Made by a program: the position numbers and the translations under genes
Shown here: positions 8,417 to 16,648 of the stretch, piece after piece
Numbering within the stretch: position 1 is the stretch's first letter
Layout of the letters: each line of letters begins with the position of its first letter
The notes under the pieces: generated by a model
What the model saw: only the letters and a program-made list of their open reading frames with translations
What the model was told of the DNA's origin: nothing
The model's database searches: none
Virus record (IMG/VR): IMGVR_UViG_3300027140_000007
Location: 1 to 34,959 of that record
Direction: 5' to 3' (one strand)
Length of the DNA: 34,959 bases
Source of the DNA: a virus

Positions 8417-11400
8417 ATGTCAAATTTAGCAACGATAACGAATAACATATTAGCAGACAGTGGTATTGATGACTTGAACGTGGTTGTTACTACGGGCTCG
8501 TATGCTAATCCTGCTTGGATAACTTCTTTAGCTTGGTCTAAGATTACAGGTGCTCCTTTAGGTGATTACTTGCCTTTGGCAGGTGGTACAATGACAGGTA
8601 ATATTAATTGGGCTCAGACTGATAGGGGTATTACATGGAATTTTAATACTGACGGTGCTTATATTAAGTTCTATAATACCGGAGACGGTGATACTGATTC
8701 AAGGTTAGAGTTTGCTACTATTGATAATAACAACGAATACTTCAGATGGGGACATGTTCCTTCGGGTGGGTCTTTCTATGAGTCAATGAAGCTTGTACCT
8801 AATAGCAGTGGTAATGCTCAATTAATTGTCTCAGGTAGTGTAGGTATTGGAACAACATCTCCTTCGTATGTATTTCATGCTGTTTCATCAAATACAACAA
8901 TAGGTGCATTTAGGAATAGTGGGGCAGCTAATGGTCAGTTATTAGTAGGTAATACTGCAGGTGATTTAGCATTAAGAATATTAGCAAGTGGAGATGCTAT
9001 AATGTTTTCAGACGTTTCAAAGTATTTAGCGTTTGGTACTAATGGCGGTTCTGAAAGAATGCGCATATCTTCCGCAGGAGCTATCAAGTTTAACACTTAT
9101 GGTTCAGGAACCAATACAGGTACAGTAGCTTATAACCTTGCCGTAGATGCAAGTGGAAACGTAATTGAAACAGCAGGAGGCGTTGTTGATGGTAGTGGTA
9201 CAGCTAACTATATTCCTAAATGGAGTGACCCAAATACACTTACCAATAGTTTAATTTATGATAATGGTACCAATGTAGCTATTGGTACAACATCACCCAT
9301 TAATACAGGATTAACTGTTCAGACAAGTGGTGCTGCGTTTAGCACTACTGCTACCAAAAACTCAAACATGTATGGGTTGACATTAGTTTCTACGACTAAT
9401 GAAAACACAATGAGTGGAGTTTGGTTTGGTAGTGGAGGTGGTGTGCATTGGAGTGGTATTGCAGGTTCAAGAAGTAACTATACTGTTGATTGGTCTACCC
9501 ATCTATCTTTTTATACTCACATAGCTAACACTGTTAATATAACAGAAGCTACTGAGAAAATGCGTATAACAGGGGATGGTAACGTGGGTATAGGGGCTAC
9601 AAACCCTGATAGTAAAGTTGTTTCAAATTATGGAACTCTTACTTCATTTAATAATAATGATATAAGGACTACAACAGCTTTGCTTCTTACTGCATCAGAC
9701 CCCGGCACAACATCAAGTAGTAATGGGGTAACTCTTGCATTTAGACCTATTATCAATAGGGGTGCTGCTGCTACAATAACAGTATTAAACGATAGTGTCA
9801 ATAAAGAAGGCAGTGGTGTAATGATATTCAGCAATGGTGGTGGTGTTTATCCTTCTTCTGTTACTGAAGCGATGAGGATTAGTAATTCTCAAAATATATT
9901 GATTGGTATTGGAACAGATGCAGGTTATAGGTTAGACGTTGCAGGTACGGTGAGGGTACAATCTTCTTTCAATGGATTAGGTTATGGGTCTTTTGGAAGA
10001 ACTGTAGATGGTACATATAGACTTATTATTCAAGGTGTAGGAACATCATCTTCTAATTATGGGTTATCGGTTACAGATAGTGGAGGAAATCAAAATCTAT
10101 GGGTAAGAGATGATGGTGTTGTTTATTTGAGAGGTAATGTCGGCATTGGAACGAGCAGCCCTTCATATAAATTACAAAGTAACGCTTCAAGTTATCAGTT
10201 AGCATTAATCAATCCCGGATATGGAGGGTGGTTATATAATGTTGGAACTGATTTGAGTATGGGATTTGTTCTTGAAGGAACAGGAGAGAAGATGCGACTT
10301 ACAAGTAGTGGTGACCTTTTAATAGGAGATACAACTGCAAGTGCTAATCTTTGGGTAAAAAGTAGTGCATCCGGAAATGCTTTTGGAGCAAGAAATACGA
10401 ATGCTACATTTGCCGCAACAGTTGGGTTTTTTGGAGCAGATAGAAACACATCAAATAATACTTTTTATTACATTGATTGTTATAACTACGGTAATTCTAC
10501 TTATAGATTTAGAGTAGCTGATAGTGGTAATGTTACATCAGCAGGTTCAGCTACATTTGCAGGTACTTTTTTTGGTGGTAATAATATTGAATTAGTAAAT
10601 GCAGGTGGTCCTTATATATTAGTTGGAGAAGGAACAGGAGCAAGTCAATACGGAGTTGTAGATTGGGATGCAACTAATAATCGTTTAAGAATAGCTACAC
10701 AACCTTATGCTTTTGGAGCAAATAGTGGACAAATAACATTAACTACAGCAGGTAATGTAGGAATTGGAACCCTTTCTCCTGCAACAAAACTTGAAGTTAG
10801 AAGTAATGTTGCAGGATTAGAAGCTGCAAGATTTTCAGATAGCAACTATGCTGATTTAGCAATAGGATTCCCGACTGCAGGCGTTGCATCGATAGATTTC
10901 GAATATGGTGCTGCAGGTGCTTTAGCGTTCAGAAGTGGGACAGGTAAGAATGAGCGCATGCGCATCACATCGGGCGGTTTTGTTGGGATAGGTGAAAGTT
11001 CTCCAATTAGTAAACTTACTGTTACAGACAGCAATCAATTTGTTGCACGTTTTTACAATAGTTCCGCCAATCAACTTACAACAGTTCAGGTGGCAAATCA
11101 AGCTCAGTCAACTGCAGGTGTAAATACGGCTGCTGCAACATTTGAATTAGTTGGTAAAGCGGGATCGTCTACACATGGTAGACACGCTTGGATTGGTGCA
11201 GAAGGTGTAGCAGCAGAAACATTTAGAACTAAACTTTTATTTAAACTAAGAGGCGAGTCTAATTCGGGATACACTTGGGCAGGCGTTACTGAAGCTCCAA
11301 CAATTTTAACACTTGATGGTAATGGACTTGTGGGTATTGTAACAAGTAGCCCTGCATCTTTTTTGCAAATTGGTACTTATGCAAGTGCAAGTAAATATAT

Positions 11401-13336
11401 TGACAGCTCTACCTTGCCAACTACGCCAAGTGGTTATTTAATAACATTAACTCCTCCAAGTACTACAGGATATTATGGAGGAGGTATTGGATGGTCAGAA
11501 GGTACAAATACAGCAGCAAGTATAAATGTTTACGATGATGGTGCAGGTGGAGCTCTCGGTATGGTATTTGCAACGGGTAGCAATAGCTCATTATCTGAAA
11601 ATATGCGTATTACTTCAGGTGGTAATATAGGTATTGGAACGAGCAGCCCTTCTTTTAAATTAGATGTAAATGGAACAACAAGATTCCAAGGTATAGTTAG
11701 ATTTAAAGTAGATGCTTGGAATTTAAGTGATGATGGATTTAATCGTTTTTATTTTGCTTCCGGAGGAAGAACATATTTTGGATCAGGCAATGGATACGAA
11801 TGGAGGAATAACTCTGATTCTTCTATAATGACTTTAACAAATGTAGGAGTTTTATCAGTAAATCCTTCTGCTGTTTTAGGAAGAGTAAATATTGGATACA
11901 ATTTTTATATAGAAAACGACCAAAGCCCTGAGATAACATCTTTTGTAAATTCATCAGGCTCATCAATATTCAGATGGATGCAAGGTATTACTCCTTCTGA
12001 AAGGATGAGATTGAATCCTCAAGGAAATTTGGGGATTGGAACAAGTGCTCCCGGATACAAACTTGAAGTGAATGGTGGATCGGTAGGGAATAATATTGCC
12101 CGATTTACTACAGGTTCAGCAGGAGGTGGAACAAGAGGGATGAATATATATTCAAATGATTCCTACGTAAAATTGCAGGTAACAGATAATGCAGGTAGTG
12201 CTTCAACATGGGCTCATTTAGTCCTTAATCCTGATGCAGGTTATGTAGGAATTGGCACAACATCACCATCATACTCATTAGACGTAAATGGTGCTGCAAG
12301 ATTTTTAAGTTTTGGAATTGTTCAAGCATCAGGCAATGCAGATGTTCCAAATATTACGTTTACAAATAATGGTGGCGCATATACTTGGGGAATTGTAGGG
12401 GCGCTTCTTCAAGGAGACGGTGATGGAGCTTTGTATTTTAAGACAAAAATTGGTGGTTCTGTAACTGAAAAGATGAGGATTGCATCAAACGGAAACGTAG
12501 CAATTGGAACAACTTCAGTAAACGCAGCAGCATTACTTCATCTTTCTTCATCTGCTTCCGAGACTACATTGCTTTTAGAAAATACAGGAACAGGTGGCGA
12601 TAGATGGATGATTAGGTCTACAAATAACTCTTCAGGATGTTGTGGTAGTAGCGGAAATTCTAACTTAACTTTTTATGATGATAGCACGGGTGTATCTCCT
12701 TTAGTGTTACAAAGAGGGGGGTCAGTTGGAATAGGAACTTTAAGTCCCACTACAAAACTTCATGTATATGACTCTACTCAAGACAGATTCAATATAAGAA
12801 TATCTTCTACTATAGCAAACAATGTAAATAAATATATGGGTATTGGATTCTCAGGAGAAGAATCTAATACAAAAGGTGCTATATTCTTTCAAAGTTTAGG
12901 ACAGAGTTATTCAAGGGGTAAAATGATTTTTGCCTTAAATAATGTTTCAGACCAATCAAGCGCTACACCTTCAAATGCTGTAGTTACTTTAGACGTAACA
13001 AGTTCTTATGCAATGTCTGTTGCCGGAACTATATATGCTACAGGTGATGTCATTGCTTATTCTGATGCTTCTGTAAAAACTAATATTAGACCAATTGAGA
13101 ATGTTCTTTCAAGGATTTCTGATTCAAGAGGTGTTCTTTATGACAGAACAGATAGAGATGATAAAGATAATATTGGATTTATTGCTCAAGAATTGGAGAA
13201 GCAGTTTCCTGAATTAGTGAGTACAAGCACCGATGGAACTAAAGGTGTTAAATACCAAAATGCAGTAGCAGTTCTTTTTGAAGCTATCAAAGAACAGCAG
13301 AAACAAATTGATGAACTTAAAAAACGTCAAGCATAA
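8417..13336 (+). CDS. Tail fibre/spike with C-terminal S74 intramolecular chaperone (1639 aa)
   Basis: A second giant fibre. Residues 22-70 contain GSYANPAWITSLAWSKITG and LPLAGGTMTGNINW, common fibre attachment motifs; the first also occurs inside the preceding fibre. The shaft carries about fourteen units of the form ERMRITSxGNVGIGTSSPxYKLDVNG. The last 91 residues form a peptidase S74 domain (intramolecular chaperone of endosialidase): SDASVKTNI at 1549-1557, IGFIAQELEKQFPELV, then KYQNAVAVLFEAIKEQQKQI as the C-terminal helix. In this family the Ser of the SD..xK motif and its Lys cut the chaperone off after trimer assembly, so cleavage just before Ser1549 is expected. No glycosidase domain is recognised. 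The next gene's ATG shares the last base of the stop codon. Confidence 0.9.
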   Translation: MSNLATITNNILADSGIDDLNVVVTTGSYANPAWITSLAWSKITGAPLGDYLPLAGGTMTGNINWAQTDRGITWNFNTDGAYIKFYNTGDGDTDSRLEFATIDNNNEYFRWGHVPSGGSFYESMKLVPNSSGNAQLIVSGSVGIGTTSPSYVFHAVSSNTTIGAFRNSGAANGQLLVGNTAGDLALRILASGDAIMFSDVSKYLAFGTNGGSERMRISSAGAIKFNTYGSGTNTGTVAYNLAVDASGNVIETAGGVVDGSGTANYIPKWSDPNTLTNSLIYDNGTNVAIGTTSPINTGLTVQTSGAAFSTTATKNSNMYGLTLVSTTNENTMSGVWFGSGGGVHWSGIAGSRSNYTVDWSTHLSFYTHIANTVNITEATEKMRITGDGNVGIGATNPDSKVVSNYGTLTSFNNNDIRTTTALLLTASDPGTTSSSNGVTLAFRPIINRGAAATITVLNDSVNKEGSGVMIFSNGGGVYPSSVTEAMRISNSQNILIGIGTDAGYRLDVAGTVRVQSSFNGLGYGSFGRTVDGTYRLIIQGVGTSSSNYGLSVTDSGGNQNLWVRDDGVVYLRGNVGIGTSSPSYKLQSNASSYQLALINPGYGGWLYNVGTDLSMGFVLEGTGEKMRLTSSGDLLIGDTTASANLWVKSSASGNAFGARNTNATFAATVGFFGADRNTSNNTFYYIDCYNYGNSTYRFRVADSGNVTSAGSATFAGTFFGGNNIELVNAGGPYILVGEGTGASQYGVVDWDATNNRLRIATQPYAFGANSGQITLTTAGNVGIGTLSPATKLEVRSNVAGLEAARFSDSNYADLAIGFPTAGVASIDFEYGAAGALAFRSGTGKNERMRITSGGFVGIGESSPISKLTVTDSNQFVARFYNSSANQLTTVQVANQAQSTAGVNTAAATFELVGKAGSSTHGRHAWIGAEGVAAETFRTKLLFKLRGESNSGYTWAGVTEAPTILTLDGNGLVGIVTSSPASFLQIGTYASASKYIDSSTLPTTPSGYLITLTPPSTTGYYGGGIGWSEGTNTAASINVYDDGAGGALGMVFATGSNSSLSENMRITSGGNIGIGTSSPSFKLDVNGTTRFQGIVRFKVDAWNLSDDGFNRFYFASGGRTYFGSGNGYEWRNNSDSSIMTLTNVGVLSVNPSAVLGRVNIGYNFYIENDQSPEITSFVNSSGSSIFRWMQGITPSERMRLNPQGNLGIGTSAPGYKLEVNGGSVGNNIARFTTGSAGGGTRGMNIYSNDSYVKLQVTDNAGSASTWAHLVLNPDAGYVGIGTTSPSYSLDVNGAARFLSFGIVQASGNADVPNITFTNNGGAYTWGIVGALLQGDGDGALYFKTKIGGSVTEKMRIASNGNVAIGTTSVNAAALLHLSSSASETTLLLENTGTGGDRWMIRSTNNSSGCCGSSGNSNLTFYDDSTGVSPLVLQRGGSVGIGTLSPTTKLHVYDSTQDRFNIRISSTIANNVNKYMGIGFSGEESNTKGAIFFQSLGQSYSRGKMIFALNNVSDQSSATPSNAVVTLDVTSSYAMSVAGTIYATGDVIAYSDASVKTNIRPIENVLSRISDSRGVLYDRTDRDDKDNIGFIAQELEKQFPELVSTSTDGTKGVKYQNAVAVLFEAIKEQQKQIDELKKRQA
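8842..12770 (+). repeat. About fourteen VGIGTSSPxYKLDV shaft repeats
   Basis: Units are spaced irregularly (about 150-450 bases) and encode VGIGTTSPSY, VGIGTSSPSYKL, IGIGTSSPSFKLDVNGT, LGIGTSAPGYKLEVNGG and variants, often preceded by MRI(T/S)SxG. Some copies are nearly identical in DNA: ATTGGAACGAGCAGCCCTTC occurs near 10144 and near 11634. They form the beta-rich stalk of the S74 fibre. Confidence 0.85.
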
Positions 13337-14259
13337 TGGCACTACCTGCAAGTGGATTATTAGAACTATCAAGGATAGCAAACACAGACGGAGCCAACTC
13401 CGTTGGTGTGGTTACACCTTATACTCTTGGGCAGCTTACCTGTCTTACAGGATGCGGAGGCTATTGGGATGGGGGATGGTTTTGGAGCAACCGTGCTATT
13501 AGTGCTTTTTATAATTGGAAGGGATATGGTTTTCAATATGCAAGTCCGGCAATATTGCATGATTTTGGCCTTAGCTCAAGATTCCCTACAAACTCAAGTA
13601 ATATTATTGATACAAGCGGCAATGGCAGGACGGGTACTTTTGTTACAGGAACCGGTAACGGAACTGCAACAAATGTAACGGGATATACCCAAACATATCC
13701 TGCTATGTTAGCAACATCAAGCTCAAGTCAATATGCAGTAAGGTTAAATGATGTGGCTAAATATGGAGGAACTTCTGCTTTTACTTGGGTAGCGTGGTTT
13801 AGGAATACAGGATTCCCTACGAGTTATAATGGTATTATTGCAGCAGAAGGAAGAAGTGGTAGTACTCCAATAGGCCAAAGCGTATACATATCGGATGCAA
13901 GCGGATACTTTATTCAATATGAAAGATGGGATGGTACTACAGGTTCAGGGGCTACGGCCCGATTAACTTGGGGCAGTGGCGGTATTCCTTCTTTTGTATC
14001 AGGTAAATGGTATATGATGGCTTTAACTTTTACCGGGAATAAGGCTACTCTTTATTTGTTTGTAGATGGAACTGCATATACTGCAGGTGTTACCACTTCG
14101 GTGAGTGTTACAACTGATGCAAGTTGGGGAGTTTTTGCAGGTCTTAGATACAATCAGTGGCTTACCGGAAACTTAGGATATGTAGCTTGTTACTCATCGG
14201 CACTTACCGTTTATGATTTATATGACTTTAACTCAATGACGAGAACAAGATATGAATAA
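13336..14259 (+). CDS. LamG/concanavalin-like adhesin
   Basis: A 307-residue protein. Residues 1-60 are a short N-terminal module (MALPASGLLELSRIAN) that includes TCLTGCGG. From about residue 75 it follows a LamG/concanavalin A-like lectin fold: DTSGNGRTGTF, FTWVAWFRNTG, SGKWYMMALTFTGNKATLYLF with VDGT, then GNLGYVACYSSALTVYDL. This order is the usual LamG_3 signature. Such domains bind sugars or proteins, so it is probably a receptor-binding accessory of the tail, consistent with its place directly after the S74 fibre. No signal peptide is present. Its end overlaps the small membrane-protein gene at 14252 by eight bases. Confidence 0.83.
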   Translation: MALPASGLLELSRIANTDGANSVGVVTPYTLGQLTCLTGCGGYWDGGWFWSNRAISAFYNWKGYGFQYASPAILHDFGLSSRFPTNSSNIIDTSGNGRTGTFVTGTGNGTATNVTGYTQTYPAMLATSSSSQYAVRLNDVAKYGGTSAFTWVAWFRNTGFPTSYNGIIAAEGRSGSTPIGQSVYISDASGYFIQYERWDGTTGSGATARLTWGSGGIPSFVSGKWYMMALTFTGNKATLYLFVDGTAYTAGVTTSVSVTTDASWGVFAGLRYNQWLTGNLGYVACYSSALTVYDLYDFNSMTRTRYE

Positions 14260-14422
14260 GACTATTAGACTATACGACAAAAAAGAATTAATTTTATTTT
14301 TGATACTGTGTGCTATTGTACTATTTATGATAGGTATGAATAGAACTCAGTATATAGAAATTAAAACAATTAAATATACCACGTCAGATTCGACATGGGA
14401 CAATTTTTATCCAAACAAATAA
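14252..14422 (+). CDS. Hidden 56-residue single-pass membrane protein
   Basis: ATG 14252 opens a 56-codon frame overlapping the end of the LamG gene. The product has a short positive N-terminus (MNKTIRLYDKKE), one hydrophobic segment at about 13-29 (LILFLILCAIVLFMIG) and a polar C-terminus ending DNFYPNK. That is the layout of small phage inner-membrane or lysis proteins (holin-like or spanin-like). No lipobox or paired spanin partner is visible, so I leave the function open. It fills the otherwise unexplained 170-base gap before the next gene, with coupled translation at its start. Confidence 0.6.
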   Translation: MNKTIRLYDKKELILFLILCAIVLFMIGMNRTQYIEIKTIKYTTSDSTWDNFYPNK

Positions 14423-14433
14423 AATAAAACAAC

Positions 14434-14814
14434 ATGGCTATTGTTTACAATTGGGTTGTCTCTTCAATGGATGAGTACCCTACAACACCCGACAATCTTA
14501 CAGATGTAGTATTTGTGGTAAATTGGAGACGCAATGCTACAGATGTAGTAGATGATGAAACTTACTTTGCTGATGTGTATGGCTCTCTAACAGTTCCTGC
14601 TCCTAATCCTGAAGATTTTACTCCTTATGCTGACCTTACTTTTGACCAAGTATGCGGATGGCTTGATGCAGGATTGGACGTTGCAGCTATTGATGCAGGT
14701 CTTGCTGTACAAATAGGGAATCTTATTAATCCACCGGTAGTATCACTTCCATTACCTTGGCCACCTCAACCTCCTGTACCTCCAACTCCTGAAATAACAG
14801 AACCTAACGAATAG
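14434..14814 (+). CDS. Conserved phage protein, DUF7936-like, with proline-rich tail
   Basis: A 126-residue protein starting MAIVYNWVVSSMDEYP, continuing NLTDVVFVVNWRRNATD, FTPYADLTFDQVCGWL and LINPPVVSLPLPW, and ending in a Pro-rich stretch (WPPQPPVPPTPEITEPNE). The order 'Y.W.I..M', 'TDVV..V.WR', 'FTPY.DLT..QV..WL', 'PP.V..PLPW' matches a small family widespread in phages next to tail fibre genes; I recall it as DUF7936 but cannot check. It is probably virion- or tail-associated, and the mechanism is unknown. ATG 14434 follows an A-rich leader, and the next gene starts two bases after the stop. Confidence 0.75.
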   Translation: MAIVYNWVVSSMDEYPTTPDNLTDVVFVVNWRRNATDVVDDETYFADVYGSLTVPAPNPEDFTPYADLTFDQVCGWLDAGLDVAAIDAGLAVQIGNLINPPVVSLPLPWPPQPPVPPTPEITEPNE

Positions 14815-14816
14815 TC

Positions 14817-15596
14817 ATGGCTTGGAATGATGTAGCAAATAATCAGACGGTATCTTTTAACAATCTGCAAAGCGCTGTTAACAATGGCGTATTTACAGCC
14901 AAGACTTCGATACCGGCAAGCAACGAGCAGATTACCAAAGCTGATGCAAATACCTACGTAAACATTGATACTGCTTACGGACCGTATGCTGCCTTAGCAA
15001 GTAATCAGCTCGTTGTTAAATCTGACTTACAAGCTGTCATCACTTCCTACGCTCACACAGTGTACTATTACTCTACCTGTTACTATGATGGCTTCTACAT
15101 AGAATCGGGAGCAGCAACAGCTTCTGCTGCTTGTAGCAACACAAACACGATTACTCTTTATAGCTCTGACTTTTCACTTGGCAACGGGTCTATTCTTTAT
15201 TATGACAGTTCTCTTAATTCACCTTGGTATAGTGATACTGTGTGTGGAGGAGGTGCAGGATACTTTAAAGTTGGCGACTACACATTTGACTACTACTCTC
15301 CCGGAGGAGAAGACCCTTGGCAAATATTAGACTACACGCTTTGTTCAGGTCAAACAGCTTACTCATTTGGTAACTGTGGTGTTAGTAACTCGAGCGCTTC
15401 AGGAGCTTGTTCAGACGCAAGTAGTAATCCTAAAACGCTATACTCTGAGTGTAGTCCATTAACAGCAGGATGCTCTTTATTTTATAACTCAAATCTTACT
15501 AATCCTGTAACTGAGCTTTATGTCTTTGCAGACTATGCGAATTGGGACATGGACGCATACGGTGTGATAGTAGGATTTTCATCAGTACAATGTTAA
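14817..15596 (+). CDS. Cys-rich modular tail adhesin
   Basis: A 259-residue protein. The N-terminus (MAWNDVANNQTVSFNNLQSA) is a recurrent attachment module in Bacteroidota phage tail proteins. The rest holds two Cys-rich modules of the form 'A.A.C......TLYS.......LYY.....P', at about residues 100-145 and 190-259. The last module (GACSDASSNPKTLYSEC through GFSSVQC) is closely related to the C-terminus of the 465-residue protein at 31699. Its Cys content and modular form suggest an exposed, disulfide- or metal-stabilised adhesin. No enzyme motif is visible. It lies among fibre genes with two- and three-base spacers. Confidence 0.7.
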   Translation: MAWNDVANNQTVSFNNLQSAVNNGVFTAKTSIPASNEQITKADANTYVNIDTAYGPYAALASNQLVVKSDLQAVITSYAHTVYYYSTCYYDGFYIESGAATASAACSNTNTITLYSSDFSLGNGSILYYDSSLNSPWYSDTVCGGGAGYFKVGDYTFDYYSPGGEDPWQILDYTLCSGQTAYSFGNCGVSNSSASGACSDASSNPKTLYSECSPLTAGCSLFYNSNLTNPVTELYVFADYANWDMDAYGVIVGFSSVQC

Positions 15597-15599
15597 AAC

Positions 15600-15836
15600 A
15601 TGGGAAACATTAATTCATACGCAACCGACAACAACGTATCCTATGCCGATAAACTTATTGGCACAGATGCAGAAGACCAAAACAAAACAAAAAATTTCAC
15701 CGTAGGTGATATATTGGCTCTCCCATTACCGAACGTCCCCGTGTATGCGAATAACGCTGCTGCACTTTCTGCAGGATTAGTCGCAGGTAATGTATACCGT
15801 ATAACCGGTACGGATTATTTGGGTGTAGTGCATTAA
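15600..15836 (+). CDS. 78-residue mini-fibre: anchor module plus end cap
   Basis: A short protein made of two recognisable pieces. Residues 15-35 contain KLIGTDAEDQNKTKNFTV, the same anchor motif as the N-terminus of the 1940-residue fibre. Residues 45-78 contain VPVYANNAAALSAGLVAGNV and YRITGTDYLGVVH, an ending seen on many phage tail proteins of Bacteroidota. There is no shaft between them. It may be a natural minimal decoration protein, or a fibre gene that lost its middle by recombination; the frame is intact, so I treat it as functional. It closes the receptor-binding locus, and its stop codon overlaps the next promoter element. Confidence 0.7.
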   Translation: MGNINSYATDNNVSYADKLIGTDAEDQNKTKNFTVGDILALPLPNVPVYANNAAALSAGLVAGNVYRITGTDYLGVVH

Positions 15837-15841
15837 CTTTG
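15834..15841 (+). promoter_or_regulatory. Bacteroidota-type -7 promoter element plus TAATC leader
   Basis: TAACTTTG matches TAnnTTTG and begins at the stop codon of the mini-fibre gene. The leader at 15851-15866 (TTTAATCTAATCAAAT) precedes ATG 15867 and shares the TAATC repeats seen before 274, 22091 and 24708. TTTG at 15818-15821 is too close to be a standard -33 box. Confidence 0.55.
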
Positions 15842-15866
15842 TAAATGAAATTTAATCTAATCAAAT

Positions 15867-16094
15867 ATGGACATCAGGAAAATATCTATAGGACCTGACT
15901 ACAAGGGTAGTGCAATGCACTATATTGTAGGACATAAAGTTCTTGGAGAGACAAACTCAATTCACCTTATTAAGTTCGAGCCTGAAACGGGAGATGTAAA
16001 GATTTATATCATCAACGAAAAAGAGGAGGTGATGCTATGGAAGTCTTTCAATCAAAACATGCCTGTGTCCATTGAATTTAATATCGACTATTAA
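15867..16094 (+). CDS. Small conserved phage protein before the packaging genes
   Basis: A 75-residue protein: MDIRKISIGPDYKGSAMHYI, then VGHKVLGETNSIHLIKFEP, VKIYIINEKEEVMLWKSF and MPVSIEFNIDY. It looks like a small beta-rich fold. I recall relatives with nearly the same MDIRKISIGPDYK start in uncultured Bacteroidota phages, without a function. It is the first gene after a promoter, and its stop overlaps the next start by one base (TAATG), so it probably shares a message with the GroES-like, oxygenase and terminase genes. Confidence 0.72.
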   Translation: MDIRKISIGPDYKGSAMHYIVGHKVLGETNSIHLIKFEPETGDVKIYIINEKEEVMLWKSFNQNMPVSIEFNIDY

Positions 16095-16648
16095 TGCAAT
16101 CCCCATTTGACTTCATTGTTACAGGTAAACGATATAATAATACAAAAGAGATTGGCGGCATAGAGCTTATCGTTAATACCTCAGAAGAAGACCATAAATT
16201 TTCCAACCGGTATGCCGAGGTGGTAGAAGTGCCACGTGGATATGATGGGCCAATTCAAAAAGGTGACACGTTACTCGTTCACCACAACGTATTTAAGTTC
16301 TACAACGACATCAAGGGTAAGCGCAAGAGTGGTCGTAGCTTCTTTAAAGATGACATCTTCTTTGTAGAGCCTGACCAATTTTTTATGTACAAGCGTGACG
16401 GCAAGTGGCACACGTATAGCCGTTTTTGCTTTGTGAGACCAATTCCTGCTGTTGACTCTTATATCAAGAAACCATTTACCAATGAACCGCTCATGGGTAT
16501 TATGGTCTATCCAAACGCCTACCTCGAGACTCAAGGAGTCCGAGCAGGCGATACTGTATGTTTTAAGCCTGACAGTGAATATGAGTTTGATGTCGATGGA
16601 GAAAAGCTATACCGAATATTTGACCACCAAATAACCATGACGCTATGA
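16094..16648 (+). CDS. GroES-like co-chaperonin
   Basis: A 184-residue protein whose plan fits a GroES (chaperonin 10) fold. The N-terminal strand and mobile-loop region reads VTGKRYNNTKEIGGIELIVN, followed by YAEVVEVPRGYDGPIQKGDT (GroES 'G.VVAVG.G....VK.GD.V'). The C-terminal part, GDTVCFKPDSEYEFDVDGEK with LYRIFDHQITM, parallels the GroES ending 'GD.VLF....G.E...DGE.Y.I....DI'. Residues 60-150 are a large insertion with a second QKGD/AGD-type element, so it is about twice the usual 95-100 residues, roughly like T4 gp31 or a duplicated domain. The inferred role is to partner host GroEL in folding capsid proteins. It overlaps the next gene by four bases. Confidence 0.62.
   Translation: MQSPFDFIVTGKRYNNTKEIGGIELIVNTSEEDHKFSNRYAEVVEVPRGYDGPIQKGDTLLVHHNVFKFYNDIKGKRKSGRSFFKDDIFFVEPDQFFMYKRDGKWHTYSRFCFVRPIPAVDSYIKKPFTNEPLMGIMVYPNAYLETQGVRAGDTVCFKPDSEYEFDVDGEKLYRIFDHQITMTL

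Noticed and set aside
13278-13678. Alternative frames overlapping the end of the S74 fibre and the start of the LamG gene
   Set aside because: The S74 C-terminus and the LamG protein are both intact in their own frames, so these are shadows.
14295-14302. TATTTTTG matching TAnnTTTG
   Set aside because: It is inside the 56-residue membrane-protein gene, about 130 bases from the next start, and is expected by chance in AT-rich DNA.
13336-15836. Possible diversity-generating retroelement target in the adhesin genes
   Set aside because: I see no reverse transcriptase gene and no template/variable repeat pair with adenine-specific differences in the window.
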